Shown here in pieces: positions 24,693-34,730 of a stretch of DNA of 64,000 nucleotides. The stretch comes from JAEUIE01 sp046350055 (lineage in GTDB: Bacteria; Planctomycetota; Planctomycetia; Gemmatales; HRBIN36). The DNA is taken from contig JAXMBC010000001.1 in assembly GCA_046350055.1 (NCBI GenBank), positions 3,162,001-3,226,000 on the forward strand, given 5' to 3'. The notes beneath the pieces are model-generated. The model worked only from the letters and a program-made list of their open reading frames with translations. It did no database searches and was not told the DNA's origin. A program made the translations under genes and the position numbers. The number at the start of each line of letters is the position of its first letter. Position 1 is the stretch's first letter.

Positions 24693-27446
24693 ATGCGATT
24701 GTCTTTGCCCGTATTCCTGATCCTGTTCTTAACTGGCAACTCCGTCCAGGGGCAGTCCTTTTCTGAGAACCAGTTAGACTTTTTTGAGAAGCAGATAAGG
24801 CCGTTGTTGACAGAGAAGTGTCTTGCATGCCATGGTGCAAATATCACAAAGGCAAAGCTGCGATTGGATTCTCGTGAAGCGATACTGAAGGGAGGCACCA
24901 ATGGGACCATCGTGACAGTTGGGCAACCAGCACAGAGCAGATTGATTGATGCGCTGCGATTCCAGGGTGATGTGCAGATGCCACCCTCAGGCAAACTGCC
25001 GGACACTGAGATTCAGGCATTCGTAAAGTGGATCGAAATGGGCTTGCCCTGGCCCGAAAATACCAGACTGGCTTCGCCAGAAACGATTGCATCGGCTGCG
25101 AAGAAACACTGGTCGTTTCAGCCAATCGTTAAGCCAACGCTGCCAACCGTCAATCATAAGCACTGGTCAAAAACCCCGATAGATCACTTCATTTTGGCTG
25201 CAATCGAGAAGGCAGGCATTCGACCGTCAGATCCGGCTGACAAGTACACCCTGATACGACGGGCGACGTTTGATCTTCATGGATTGCCGCCGACGGCAGA
25301 GGAAGTACAGGCGTTTGCTGTAGACAGTTCCCCGGATGCTTTTCAGAAATTAATCGATCGATTACTTGCCTCGCCACGCTACGGTGAGCGCTGGGCCAGG
25401 CATTGGCTGGATGTCGCCCGCTATGCCGACAATAAAGGCTATGTCTTCTTCGAGGATAAGAACTATCCCTGGGCGTTCACTTACCGGGACTATGTCATTG
25501 CATCCTTGAACAAGGACTTGCCCTTTGACCGCTTTCTGCAGGAACAGTTGGCTGCAGATCAATTGAAACTGGAGGATAGCAAGTCACTGGCTGCACTGGG
25601 CTTTCTGACCGTGGGCGGGCATTTTATGAACAACACACATGACATCATGGATGATCGCATCGATGTGGTGACTCGCGGCCTGATGGGCCTGACGGTGACC
25701 TGTGCCCGCTGTCACGATCACAAATTTGATCCGGTCTCACAGGCCGACTACTACTCGCTCTATGGTGTATTTCGCAGCAGCACAGAACCGCTGGTGCCAC
25801 CGTTATGGGAACAGGCTCCTAAAACTACGGATTATGAAAAGTTCGCCAAAGGTCTGGCTGACCGTGAAAAGAAACTGCTCGACTTCGTAACTGCACGACA
25901 TCAGGAACTGGTCAGTGGAGCCCGCAGTCGGGTGACAGAATATCTGCAGGCTGTTTATGCAACTCGGAATCAGCCTCCCGCTGATGACTTCATGCTCATT
26001 GCAGACAAGGGAGACTTGAACCCGACCATGATCAATCGATGGCGGGTCTATCTGAATGATGCCGGCAAGCAAAACGATGCCATCTGGAAACCCTGGCATG
26101 CCTTTGCAGTTCTGTCAGAACAGGAATTTGCTTCACGAAGCACTGGAGTGAGTCGGGCAATTCTTGTTGATAAGCAGATGAATCCTCTGTTAATGAAGGC
26201 GTTTGCCACGCCGCCATCCAGTATGAACGACGTGATTAAACGGTATGGGCAATTGCTGGAAGATATCGAACGTCGCTGGCAACATAAGTTGATGCAAGCA
26301 TATTTTCGCAGAATGCCTGCGCCCAGCAGGATGGAGAGCGACAGTGAAGAACAACTGCGTCGTGTACTCTATGGTCCTCAGTCGCCTGCAGATGCCCCCC
26401 TTGCACTCGACTGGGGCTTTCTGTCCCTATTCCCGGACAGGGCAACTCAGGATGAGTACAAGAAGCTGATTAAGGAAGTGGAAGTTCACAGCGCCAAGGG
26501 ACCGGCCCGGGCTATGGTGCTGCAGGATTCTGCCCGAACTTATGAGCCTCAGGTGTTTCTGCGAGGGCACCCCCATCGCCTCGGTGAGCGTGTACCTCGT
26601 CAGTTTCTGGCAATCGTCAATCCCAATCGACTGCCGTTCAAGCAGGGAAGTGGTCGACTGGAACTGGCTCTGGAAGTGACGTCGAAGAAGAATCCACTCA
26701 CTGCCCGTGTCATCGTCAACCGTGTCTGGTTGCATCATTTTGGAACGGGACTGGTTGACACGCCGAGTGACTTTGGATTGCGTGGTTCAACACCCTCGCA
26801 TCCGGAGTTGCTTGATTTCCTGGCTTCAGATTTCATGGAACATGGCTGGTCACTGAAGCGATTACATCGGCTTATGATGATGTCAGCTATATATCAGCAA
26901 CAGAGCATGGACCGTACCGATGCAAGCGCCAAAGATCCAGAGAACCGACTACTCTGGAAGATGAATCGTCGCAGACTGGAATTTGAGCCCTTGCACGATG
27001 CCATCTTGAGCGTTTCAGGTCAACTGAATACAAGCATGGGCGGACCTGCAGTTCCTCTGTTTTCCGACAAGAATCGTCGGGCAATCTATGGTTACATTGA
27101 CAGGCTTGACTTCCCCAGCCTGCTGACGACGTTTGATGTGCCCAGTCCGGCTAGCAGCACACCCCAGCGCACCCTGACCACCGTAGCCCCGCAGGCCCTC
27201 TTTCTTATGAACGGCCCTATGGCTCGTAATGCGGCGAAGCGCATCGTGGACATGAAGCCGATTCAGCAAATGACAAGCACTTCTGAAAAGCTGCATGCAG
27301 TTTATCAATTGCTGTTTCAGCGTAAGCCAGCCGAACCTGAGATCGCTGTTGCCATGCAATTACTGGGTGAAAACCCGGATCAGGATCGTTGGATTGATTT
27401 GATACATGGCCTGATGATGACAAATGAGTTTGTGTTTGTTGATTGA
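24693..27446 (+). CDS. PSCyt1-DUF1549-DUF1553 secreted protein
   Basis: 917 residues from ATG 24693, chosen because it opens a clean signal peptide (MRLSLPVFLILFLTG, cut near VQGQS); longer in-frame starts exist to 24603. Planctomycete cytochrome C (PSCyt1) domain with CLACHG near residue 45 and a PPSGKLP stretch, DUF1549 with LIRRATFDLHGLPPTAEE and CARCHDHKFDP near 338, then DUF1553 (ARVIVNRVWLHHFGTGLV) and C-terminal LMMTNEFVFVD. The CXXCH sites suggest covalent haem, which is not proven for the family. 13 bases before a DUF1501 gene. Confidence 0.92.
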   Translation: MRLSLPVFLILFLTGNSVQGQSFSENQLDFFEKQIRPLLTEKCLACHGANITKAKLRLDSREAILKGGTNGTIVTVGQPAQSRLIDALRFQGDVQMPPSGKLPDTEIQAFVKWIEMGLPWPENTRLASPETIASAAKKHWSFQPIVKPTLPTVNHKHWSKTPIDHFILAAIEKAGIRPSDPADKYTLIRRATFDLHGLPPTAEEVQAFAVDSSPDAFQKLIDRLLASPRYGERWARHWLDVARYADNKGYVFFEDKNYPWAFTYRDYVIASLNKDLPFDRFLQEQLAADQLKLEDSKSLAALGFLTVGGHFMNNTHDIMDDRIDVVTRGLMGLTVTCARCHDHKFDPVSQADYYSLYGVFRSSTEPLVPPLWEQAPKTTDYEKFAKGLADREKKLLDFVTARHQELVSGARSRVTEYLQAVYATRNQPPADDFMLIADKGDLNPTMINRWRVYLNDAGKQNDAIWKPWHAFAVLSEQEFASRSTGVSRAILVDKQMNPLLMKAFATPPSSMNDVIKRYGQLLEDIERRWQHKLMQAYFRRMPAPSRMESDSEEQLRRVLYGPQSPADAPLALDWGFLSLFPDRATQDEYKKLIKEVEVHSAKGPARAMVLQDSARTYEPQVFLRGHPHRLGERVPRQFLAIVNPNRLPFKQGSGRLELALEVTSKKNPLTARVIVNRVWLHHFGTGLVDTPSDFGLRGSTPSHPELLDFLASDFMEHGWSLKRLHRLMMMSAIYQQQSMDRTDASAKDPENRLLWKMNRRRLEFEPLHDAILSVSGQLNTSMGGPAVPLFSDKNRRAIYGYIDRLDFPSLLTTFDVPSPASSTPQRTLTTVAPQALFLMNGPMARNAAKRIVDMKPIQQMTSTSEKLHAVYQLLFQRKPAEPEIAVAMQLLGENPDQDRWIDLIHGLMMTNEFVFVD

Positions 27447-27459
27447 CCGGAGCGGCTTG

Positions 27460-28857
27460 ATGCACTTGTTTTCCCGACGAGAAATGTTGCAGCGATGCGG
27501 AACAGGCCTGGGAATGATGGCACTGGCAGGAGTTCTTGCCGATGATGGCGCACAGGCATCAGAGCCGCCAGTTCTCGATCCGATGTCGCCTCGGCAACCG
27601 CATTTTCAGGCTAAAGCAAAGCATGTCGTCCATCTCTTCATGAACGGTGGTCCTTCTCAAGTTGATACTTTTGATCCAAAGCCGACGCTCGAAAATTATC
27701 ATGGCAAACCGTTACCAACACAGAACTTCCGTACGGAGCGGAAGACGGGGGCAGCTATGCGCTCCCCGTTTGCGTTCAAGAAGTATGGTAAGTCAGGCAT
27801 CGAGGTGAGTGAATTGTTTTCCAGAACTGCTGAGCATATCGATGACATGTGCATCATCAGATCGATGTATGCCGATGTGCCCAATCATGAACCGTCGCTA
27901 CTGCTCATGAATTGTGGTGATGGTCGACTTCCTCGTCCCAGTTTTGGCTCGTGGGTTACTTACGGTCTGGGGAGCGAGAGTAAGAACCTGCCGGGCTTCG
28001 TCGTTATGTGTCCCGGTGGTTATCCAATCGTGACCACACAGAACTGGAGGTCGGGATTCCTGCCGGGTGTTTACCAGGGGACCTATATCGACAGTCAACA
28101 TACTCAGATTGAAAAGCTGGTAGAAAATATCCGCAACACCAGCCTTTCCCCTGCTCGGCAAAGAGAACAACTGGACCTTGTCCGACGACTGAATGAACAT
28201 CATCTTGTTGCACGGCAAAATGATCAGATGCTTGAATCACGCATTCGCACGTTTGAGCTGGCTTTTCGCATGCAATCAGATGCATCAGATGTATTCGATA
28301 TCAGCAAGGAAACCCCTGCAACTCGTGATCGTTACGGTCATACAACTCACGGCAGACAGTTGTTATACACCCGTCGACTCCTGGAAAGAGGTGTACGCTT
28401 TGTGCAACTCTGGAGCGGGGCTGGACAACCATGGGACAATCATGATGGACTGGAAAAGCAGCATCGCTCGCTCGCGGCTCAATGGGATCAGCCGATAGCA
28501 GCATTTCTGACGGATCTCAAACAGCGTGGTTTGTTCGATTCAACACTTGTGTTATGGGGTGGCGAGTTCGGCAGGACTCCAGTAGCGGAGTTGCCTCAAC
28601 TCAATGGCCGCGATCATAACCACTACGGGTTCACCTGCTGGCTGGCTGGTGGCGGCATCAAGGGAGGTATGGTGTATGGCGGCACCGATGAATTCGGATT
28701 CCGCGCTGTTGAAAAGCCCATGCATGTACACGATCTGCATGCGACCATGTTGCATGCGTTAGGCTTCGATCACACTCGATTGACTTATCGTTATGCAGGC
28801 CGTGACTTCAGGTTAACGGATGTGCATGGCAAGGTATGTCATGACATTCTGAGTTGA
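27460..28857 (+). CDS. DUF1501 family protein
   Basis: 466 residues from ATG 27460, which has GGAG 8 bases upstream; the frame is open to 27424. N-terminal SRREMLQRCGTGLG resembles a Tat signal. Motifs FMNGGPSQVDTFDPKP, SWVTYGLGSE, LWGGEFGRTPVAE, GRDHNHYGFTCWLAGGGIK are diagnostic of the long DUF1501 branch that pairs with PSCyt1/DUF1553 proteins. Two-gene operon with the preceding gene. Function unknown. Confidence 0.93.
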   Translation: MHLFSRREMLQRCGTGLGMMALAGVLADDGAQASEPPVLDPMSPRQPHFQAKAKHVVHLFMNGGPSQVDTFDPKPTLENYHGKPLPTQNFRTERKTGAAMRSPFAFKKYGKSGIEVSELFSRTAEHIDDMCIIRSMYADVPNHEPSLLLMNCGDGRLPRPSFGSWVTYGLGSESKNLPGFVVMCPGGYPIVTTQNWRSGFLPGVYQGTYIDSQHTQIEKLVENIRNTSLSPARQREQLDLVRRLNEHHLVARQNDQMLESRIRTFELAFRMQSDASDVFDISKETPATRDRYGHTTHGRQLLYTRRLLERGVRFVQLWSGAGQPWDNHDGLEKQHRSLAAQWDQPIAAFLTDLKQRGLFDSTLVLWGGEFGRTPVAELPQLNGRDHNHYGFTCWLAGGGIKGGMVYGGTDEFGFRAVEKPMHVHDLHATMLHALGFDHTRLTYRYAGRDFRLTDVHGKVCHDILS

Positions 28858-28879
28858 TCGGCCTGCGAATTGAAGAACA

Positions 28880-29953
28880 TCATCTGCCATCATTGGTCAA
28901 GAGGTACGTAGCAAACGAGGCAAGCCAGTGCTCGCCTGCGTAGTCGCCACTGGTAATATGCGGCAGCGCCGCAGCAGCGTGTCGGTTAGCAGCTTGCATC
29001 AGTTCACGGTGCATGGCATCGGTTGAGGGAAACATGGCAGCGATGCTCCGCATGCACCAGGCTCTGCTGATGTTCAGACCGTCCAGATGAACAATCTGCG
29101 GATCAGTGCGATCCGTCACTGTAGCAGGATGGAGCAGATTCCGGAGACTACCGTCGGCAATGCCAGGCAGATACTTTCTGAACCAGGTCCTGAATTCCTC
29201 TGCAGGCAGCACCCGCCGCATCAGGTCTGCTTCCATCAGACTTGGTGAATAAAAGTCTGCCCCGTCGGGTTCCCAGGAAGCTGGTGCATTCACATCCTTT
29301 CCGAAGTAGTGTCTACTCCGTTCTTCCACGAGGTCTTGCAGTTTCTTGTGGCCTACAGTGCGGGCATAGTCGAGTGCGAAGGTTAAACCAAAGGCAGTAC
29401 TCGAATGCACACCGCTGCGAATGGGGTAGGTTTGTTTGGGAAAGTACTCCAGATAACGATTCGCAATCGCATCAGAGAGTGGTTTCAGATGAGCAGCCCA
29501 TTCCTTACCTTGCGGATCATTCCACGTATGCAGTTCCTCAGCAAGTTTCAGTAGCCACGACCAGCCATACGGGCGCTCGTACGACTTGGCATTGGGTCGA
29601 GCGAAGTAACGAGCTTCCACTTCCAGGTTCTTGGCTGTGAGATTGGCAGACAGTGCTGCTCGTATCTCCTGCTGCATCGACATGTCAGGATAGCGCCTCA
29701 GCAGCCGAACCAGCATCCAGTGGCCGTGCACAGCGGAGTGCCAGTCATAACAGCCATAGAACGCTGGATGGATAATCCGCGGGTTCTTGACATCAGCATC
29801 ACTATTTAGCACATCAGCAGGTTTGTTGGGGTATTCCTTGAGAATGCCCTTGAGTGCCAGCTTGGCGAACTGTGTCGCTTGTTGTTGGGTGAGCACTAGA
29901 TCAGGTTGTTGATAGTTCATGACAAGTGACACAGCGACGACAAAACAGTGCAT
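28880..29953 (-). CDS. DUF2891 family protein
   Basis: 357 residues from ATG 29953 (frame open to 30037, which would overlap the upstream gene). Motifs HPAFYGCYDWHSAVHGHWMLVRLLRR, RPYGWSWLLKL and EPDGADFYSPSLMEADLMRRVL belong to DUF2891, a helical family whose many His, Trp and acidic residues look enzyme-like, though no reaction is known. The N-terminus is hydrophobic and could be a weak signal. It lies 41 bases after the S9 peptidase gene on the same strand, so co-transcription is likely. Confidence 0.85.
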   Translation of the reverse strand: MHCFVVAVSLVMNYQQPDLVLTQQQATQFAKLALKGILKEYPNKPADVLNSDADVKNPRIIHPAFYGCYDWHSAVHGHWMLVRLLRRYPDMSMQQEIRAALSANLTAKNLEVEARYFARPNAKSYERPYGWSWLLKLAEELHTWNDPQGKEWAAHLKPLSDAIANRYLEYFPKQTYPIRSGVHSSTAFGLTFALDYARTVGHKKLQDLVEERSRHYFGKDVNAPASWEPDGADFYSPSLMEADLMRRVLPAEEFRTWFRKYLPGIADGSLRNLLHPATVTDRTDPQIVHLDGLNISRAWCMRSIAAMFPSTDAMHRELMQAANRHAAAALPHITSGDYAGEHWLASFATYLLTNDGR

Positions 29954-29994
29954 GTGACGACTCTGAGGGTGGGATGTCAAAATGAAAGGTGGTG

Positions 29995-32061
29995 CTATTT
30001 GCCCTTTAAGTACCTGTCGAACCAGGCGAGGTCCCATTCCATTTTCGCCAGACGGTTCGAGTACTTGGTCAGCCCATGCGGCTCATTCGGATAGACAACC
30101 AACTCGGTAGGCACCTGCACAAACTCTTTCAATGCCCGGTAAAGCATGCGACTGTGTCCCGGCGGGCAGCGGACATCATTGCCGCCTACATGGATCAGTG
30201 TCGGTGTCGTGACATTGCCCAGCCCATACGTTGGCGATGTCTTCCTGTAGACGTCAGGCACTTCCCAGGGCATGCCCTTTTTCAGCACCTTAGGATAGGC
30301 TGGTTCATCGTTGATGCCCCATTCCATCACTGTATCCAGGATGCCTGCACCCGAGCTGGCCGCCTTGAGCTTGAAAGGCAAGTCCTTGCGTGTAATCAGG
30401 CAGTTGGTCAGGTAGCCACCGTTGCTCCAGCCCATCACGCCTACTCGTTCCGGATCTGCAATGCCTTCCTTTACCACATGCTCGACGCCAGCGATGATGT
30501 CATTGACTTCGATATCGTTCTCTTTTGCCAGCAGATCGGTCAAATGCTTGTCACCATAGCCGGTGGAGCCACGATAATTGGGGAGCAGCACCGCATAGCC
30601 TTTTGCTGCAAAGTAGACTCTGCCATTATGGGGATCAAATTCGACACTAGCTTTGGAGGAAGTGGTAGGGCCACCATGCATTGCCACCACGAGAGGCAGT
30701 TTTGTGCCAGGCTGATGATCAACAGGCAACTCCAGGATGCCTCCTACGGTCGAACCGTCTTTGGCTTTCCAGAAGATGTTCTTCACGGTAGGCAGCTTCC
30801 ACTGTTTAATATGCGGGTTCACATCGAGCAGCTTGCGGAAGCCAAATCCAGCTTTCATTTCCGATACGTAGAGGTCACCCATCCGATTCGTTCCGCCCAT
30901 GACATAGGCACCCAGCGTGCCAGCCTCATTGATGTCGAACGTATAAATAACCCGGTCAGGGAGTTTTTCCTTGTCCATGCTTTTAAGTACCTGCGGATTT
31001 GCTGGCATGAGGAATGAACGGCCTTGCATCTCAGCGACGAAGTAGAGATCGCCATCAGGGTGCCATTTCAAATGTGAACCGTAGCCGTTGACGTGCAGAT
31101 AACTGGGCCGTTCCATGAGGGCGGTGTGCCAGCCTGATTCGCTGCTGGTGAGGATGACTAGTTCGGTGGGATAGCCATCGAAGATGGCATTGAAGGCCAG
31201 CTTCTTGCCATCGTTCGACCAGGCGAGGTTCTCCAGCCAGGCATGGGGTGAATGAGCCTTGCCCCGATAGGGTTCGGTAGCTGGGGTGGTGATCTTGCCA
31301 TCTTCCCAGATATCGACCCGTGATTCTCCTTCCGATTTGACGACACTGTCGTCGAAGGCGGAGATCATACCTAGGCGTTTGCCATCGGGTGATGCTACGA
31401 ATTCGCGGATATAGCGTTTGTCACCGACCAGTTTCTCAGCACGCCAGGTAACGAGGTCGAGTTTCCAGATCTGCGAGATTTGACGCTTGCCGTGTGCGTA
31501 CTCCAGTTTGCCATGCTGACCACGGAGATCGCTGAAGGGGTCTTTGTCGGTTTCGCTGAGATCGACACTGTAGAAGAGAGCATTGGCCTTGCTGGAAAGA
31601 TCGAAGCCGGTGACACCGCCTTCGACGGAGGTGACAGGTTGCGGTTCAGTGGAATCAGGAGTGATTCGCCAGACTTGTGTAGTGCCATCAAAGGGTGCCT
31701 TCTTCTCCGCTTCACGCTTACGGTTGGCGAGGAAGTAGAGGTACTCACCATTGTGCGACCACTTTATCGAACGCGCATTACATCGATCAAAGGTCAGACG
31801 TCTGGGAATAGCGACTTCAGCAGTGGAGATGACCCAGAGATCCGATTTGCGGTCATCGGTGGAGAGTTGCCATCGCGCTTCCGTATAGGCCACCCACTGC
31901 TCACGATCTCTAAATCTCCCTTCTGGTCTGATAGCCACGCCAGTGATGGTGGCGATGGAACTATAGTCGGCTGGGGTAATGAGATGCGTTTGCTCTTGTG
32001 CAGCAGCGATGCCAAAAAGACTTACCAGCATCAACATGCAAAACAGTAAACGAAGTTTCAT
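29995..32061 (-). CDS. S9 family prolyl oligopeptidase-like peptidase, secreted
   Basis: 688 residues from ATG 32061, selected for its signal peptide (MKLRLLFCMLMLVSLFGIAAAQ). An N-terminal beta-propeller-like part (SHNGEYLYFLANR, SPDGKRLGMIS) is followed by an alpha/beta hydrolase. The likely triad is Ser546 in GWSNGGY, Asp629 in GGNDVRCP and His662 in NEPHGL. Dipeptidyl- or acylaminoacyl-peptidase activity in the periplasm is expected from the family. First gene of a two-gene unit with the DUF2891 protein. Confidence 0.93.
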   Translation of the reverse strand: MKLRLLFCMLMLVSLFGIAAAQEQTHLITPADYSSIATITGVAIRPEGRFRDREQWVAYTEARWQLSTDDRKSDLWVISTAEVAIPRRLTFDRCNARSIKWSHNGEYLYFLANRKREAEKKAPFDGTTQVWRITPDSTEPQPVTSVEGGVTGFDLSSKANALFYSVDLSETDKDPFSDLRGQHGKLEYAHGKRQISQIWKLDLVTWRAEKLVGDKRYIREFVASPDGKRLGMISAFDDSVVKSEGESRVDIWEDGKITTPATEPYRGKAHSPHAWLENLAWSNDGKKLAFNAIFDGYPTELVILTSSESGWHTALMERPSYLHVNGYGSHLKWHPDGDLYFVAEMQGRSFLMPANPQVLKSMDKEKLPDRVIYTFDINEAGTLGAYVMGGTNRMGDLYVSEMKAGFGFRKLLDVNPHIKQWKLPTVKNIFWKAKDGSTVGGILELPVDHQPGTKLPLVVAMHGGPTTSSKASVEFDPHNGRVYFAAKGYAVLLPNYRGSTGYGDKHLTDLLAKENDIEVNDIIAGVEHVVKEGIADPERVGVMGWSNGGYLTNCLITRKDLPFKLKAASSGAGILDTVMEWGINDEPAYPKVLKKGMPWEVPDVYRKTSPTYGLGNVTTPTLIHVGGNDVRCPPGHSRMLYRALKEFVQVPTELVVYPNEPHGLTKYSNRLAKMEWDLAWFDRYLKGK

Positions 32062-32178
32062 AGTAGCACCGGTTTCGTACGGATATACCAAGCGACACTT
32101 TACACGGTGCATGAGGCAAACGCCAACGATTCCGGAAAATCTGGACAATAGCTTGACAACAACCTCTCCCGATATTAA

Positions 32179-32209
32179 TTAACCATATAGTTAATTAACC
32201 AAATGGTAA
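32179..32209. promoter_or_regulatory. Tandem palindromes, likely ArsR-type operator
   Basis: TTAACCATATAGTTAA (32179-32194) and TTAACCAAATGGTAA (32195-32209) are adjacent imperfect palindromes of the same kind in an AT-rich stretch just before the ArsR gene. The arrangement suggests autorepression by the winged-helix protein. The second one covers an in-frame ATG at 32203, which is one reason to prefer ATG 32215 for the gene. Confidence 0.65.
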
Positions 32210-32214
32210 AAAAC

Positions 32215-32577
32215 ATGACCGACAAGCTTAGTATGACCTTCACCGCCCTGGCAGACCCGACTCGTCGAGCCTTGCTTGCCAAACTTTCGCATGGCGAAAC
32301 CACAGTTTCCAACCTGGCCAAGCCGTTTCTGAAGAAGATGAGCCTTCCCGCTATCACTAAGCATCTGAAGGTGCTGGAGAAGGCTGGGCTGATCACAAAG
32401 TCGAAGAACGCCCAGATGCGGCCTTGCAAGCTTCATGGCGAAGCGCTCAGGGATGTGGCCCAGTGGATGGAACAATACCGCATCTACTGGGAAGAGAGCC
32501 TGGACCGCCTGGGAGAATACCTGAAAACCCTGCCTACTGCACAGCCGAAAGGAACCCACGATGGCCGCAAGCAATAA
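32215..32577 (+). CDS. ArsR-family winged-helix repressor
   Basis: 120 residues. Winged helix with ALADPTRRALLAKLSHGETTVSNL and the recognition segment SLPAITKHLKVLEKAGLI, no Cys metal site. Such metal-less ArsR proteins regularly pair with an SRPBCC gene. Here the stop overlaps the start of that gene by 17 bases. Strong operator-like palindromes precede it. An in-frame ATG at 32203 is possible. Likely an autorepressor of the two-gene operon; the inducer is unknown. Confidence 0.92.
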   Translation: MTDKLSMTFTALADPTRRALLAKLSHGETTVSNLAKPFLKKMSLPAITKHLKVLEKAGLITKSKNAQMRPCKLHGEALRDVAQWMEQYRIYWEESLDRLGEYLKTLPTAQPKGTHDGRKQ

Positions 32578-33514
32578 GTCCAATGAGATCAGGATCAGTC
32601 GAGTGTACGATGCTCCATTGAAAGCTGTCTGGGATGCCTGGACCGATCCGAAACAGGTTGCACAGTGGTGGGGACCTCGTGGTTTTACCATCACTACGCA
32701 CAGTCGTGATTTCAAACCGGGTGGCATCTGGCATTACACAATGCACGGGCCTGATGGTGTCGACTATCCCAATAAGACATTTTACCACGAAGTAGTGAAA
32801 TACTCCCGCATGGTCTACGACCATGGTGGCGATGATGATCGCCCGCCACTCTTTCGCGTGACGGTGCAGTTTGCGGAAGTGGATGGAAAGACTTCGCTGG
32901 ACATGCGAATGACTTTGCCCACACCAGAAGCAGCCGAACAAACCCGCATCTTCATCAAGAAGGCAGGAGGCAACGCTACCTGGGATAGATTGGGTGAATA
33001 TCTGGAAAAACAGTCAAGCGGTAACGAGAAGTTCATCATCAATCGCTCGTTTGCGGTTCCAGTGGAGCAACTGTACGAAATGTGGACGAATCCGAATCAT
33101 CTGGCAAAGTGGCTGCCTCCAGTTGGTTTTACCATGCAGTTCATCCGTTCCGACATCCGTCAGGGTGGAAACTGCTTCTTTTCCATGACCAATGGAATGG
33201 GTATCACCTTCTATGTCAAATCGGAGTACATGAAGCTGGAGAAGCCAAGGGAACTCGTTTATACACAGCAATTCTGTGCAGCTGATGGCACAGTATCTCG
33301 ACATCCTCTCGCCCCTGTCTGGCCGGAGACATTGTTATTCACTGTGCAACTGACAGCAGAAGAGGAACAGCATAGTCGAGCAACGGTGACATGTGAGGCC
33401 TACCACGCTGCAACACTGCAGGAGATCCAGGCATTTGCTGATGCGAGAACCAGCATGACTGCAGGATGGACAGGTTCGTTTGATAAACTCGATGAGCAAC
33501 TGGCTTCATCGTAG
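32561..33514 (+). CDS. Two-domain SRPBCC (AHSA1-like) protein
   Basis: 317 residues with two tandem AHSA1/START-like domains: first about 8-150 (RVYDAPLKAVWDAWTDPKQVAQWWGP, GRLGEYLEK-type end), second about 160-315 (RSFAVPVEQLYEMWTNPNHLAKWLPP ... SFDKLDEQL). Each should form a hydrophobic ligand pocket. The two domains look like paralogues joined in one chain, whereas single-domain proteins are the norm. Coupled to the ArsR gene. Ligand unknown. Confidence 0.88.
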   Translation: MAASNKSNEIRISRVYDAPLKAVWDAWTDPKQVAQWWGPRGFTITTHSRDFKPGGIWHYTMHGPDGVDYPNKTFYHEVVKYSRMVYDHGGDDDRPPLFRVTVQFAEVDGKTSLDMRMTLPTPEAAEQTRIFIKKAGGNATWDRLGEYLEKQSSGNEKFIINRSFAVPVEQLYEMWTNPNHLAKWLPPVGFTMQFIRSDIRQGGNCFFSMTNGMGITFYVKSEYMKLEKPRELVYTQQFCAADGTVSRHPLAPVWPETLLFTVQLTAEEEQHSRATVTCEAYHAATLQEIQAFADARTSMTAGWTGSFDKLDEQLASS

Positions 33515-33545
33515 CCAGGCACGTTGCCATGTAGCCGATGAACAC

Positions 33546-34730
33546 TCAGAGATACTTCAACACACCCCCGTACCGTTTCTTGAGCCAGCCGAATCCCAGG
33601 CAGGGGAAGTAAAGTAGGAGAACCACTAATGCCCAGAAAAGGTAAACATCGGGAAGGTCGAACCCTTTTCTGGCAGGGCTGAAATACCAGGCAACCAGTT
33701 TCGACAGTCCGTGAATGAGTGGCAGATGCAGGATGTAGAAGAACAACGGCACACGACCAAACGTCAGCAGAAAGCGTTTAATGTAGGGTAGCGGCCATTC
33801 CATCAGCACCAGCAGAACAAGAGCAGGACCGATTGTCATTAGTAGGTAGCTCAGTGAAGGAGGATATTTGGTGCATGCCAGAAACGACATGACAGTTCGC
33901 ATTGTGTTCATGGGCTGCTCGCCACCAGGAAGAATTCGCCATCGCACCGGATCGCCGTATTGATTGAAATAACGGAGCCCGATGAAGCCCACGATGGCAG
34001 TGATTCCCACGATCAAAAAGGTTCTGCGCCGAACAGTTGCTACTTGTGTGATGATCGGCCCAAGGCCATAGCCCAGGCAAAGCACCCCAAACCAGGGCAA
34101 CAGCGGATAGAGATTGAAGTAACGGTAGCCAGGGAAAGGGCTGAACGTGCGATAGGCGGTGTGCAGCAAGTCCCAGAACCAGCCTCGCTCACCGAAGAGA
34201 TAAGCCAGCCAGGGTGTCTGTGTGACGAGTTTGTTGCCCGTCAATCCATCAAAGTAATTGTGTCCCCCGATAATTACGCAGCCAATCAAGCCGATCACCC
34301 ACGCAGGCATCCAGATGAAAGCTGACAAACCCACCATCGACCAGCCAATAGCCCAGATGACCTGCCACATGCCTTGCCGGAAATTCCACTCCCATGCCCA
34401 GCCGAAATGGACAACGGTTAATTCCAGAAAGACAAGCCACAGCCCACGACTGAGGAGGAAACCTGTCAGTTGAAGTTTCGTCATGCCTCGCGATTGGGTG
34501 AGGAATGCTCCCATTCCTGCCAACAGGACAAAGGTTGGAGCACAGAAATGCGTGATCCATCGCGTGAAAAACAGAGCAGGTGAAGCAAATGCAGCGCTGT
34601 CTGCTCCACCCATGGCAAAGTTGCCAAAGAAGTCCCGTGTGTGGTCGAGGGCCATGATAATAATCACCAGACCACGCAGGCAATCAATGGAATCAAGGCG
34701 ATCAGGCTTTGGCATTCGAGGCGTACTCAT
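33546..34730 (-). CDS. DUF1624/HGSNAT-like multi-pass membrane protein
   Basis: 394 residues with about ten membrane helices. The N-terminal signature RLDSIDCLRGLVIIIMALDHTRDFF, with R-G and D-H-x-R, is that of DUF1624 proteins, related to heparan-alpha-glucosaminide N-acetyltransferase and acyltransferase-3 families. A role in acylating envelope glycans is plausible, but nothing nearby supports a particular substrate. Convergent with the SRPBCC gene and divergent from the next module. Confidence 0.85.
   Translation of the reverse strand: MSTPRMPKPDRLDSIDCLRGLVIIIMALDHTRDFFGNFAMGGADSAAFASPALFFTRWITHFCAPTFVLLAGMGAFLTQSRGMTKLQLTGFLLSRGLWLVFLELTVVHFGWAWEWNFRQGMWQVIWAIGWSMVGLSAFIWMPAWVIGLIGCVIIGGHNYFDGLTGNKLVTQTPWLAYLFGERGWFWDLLHTAYRTFSPFPGYRYFNLYPLLPWFGVLCLGYGLGPIITQVATVRRRTFLIVGITAIVGFIGLRYFNQYGDPVRWRILPGGEQPMNTMRTVMSFLACTKYPPSLSYLLMTIGPALVLLVLMEWPLPYIKRFLLTFGRVPLFFYILHLPLIHGLSKLVAWYFSPARKGFDLPDVYLFWALVVLLLYFPCLGFGWLKKRYGGVLKYL

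Noticed and set aside
30076..31017. 313-codon plus-strand frame opposite the S9 peptidase
   Set aside because: Shadow of a well-supported gene with intact catalytic residues on the other strand.
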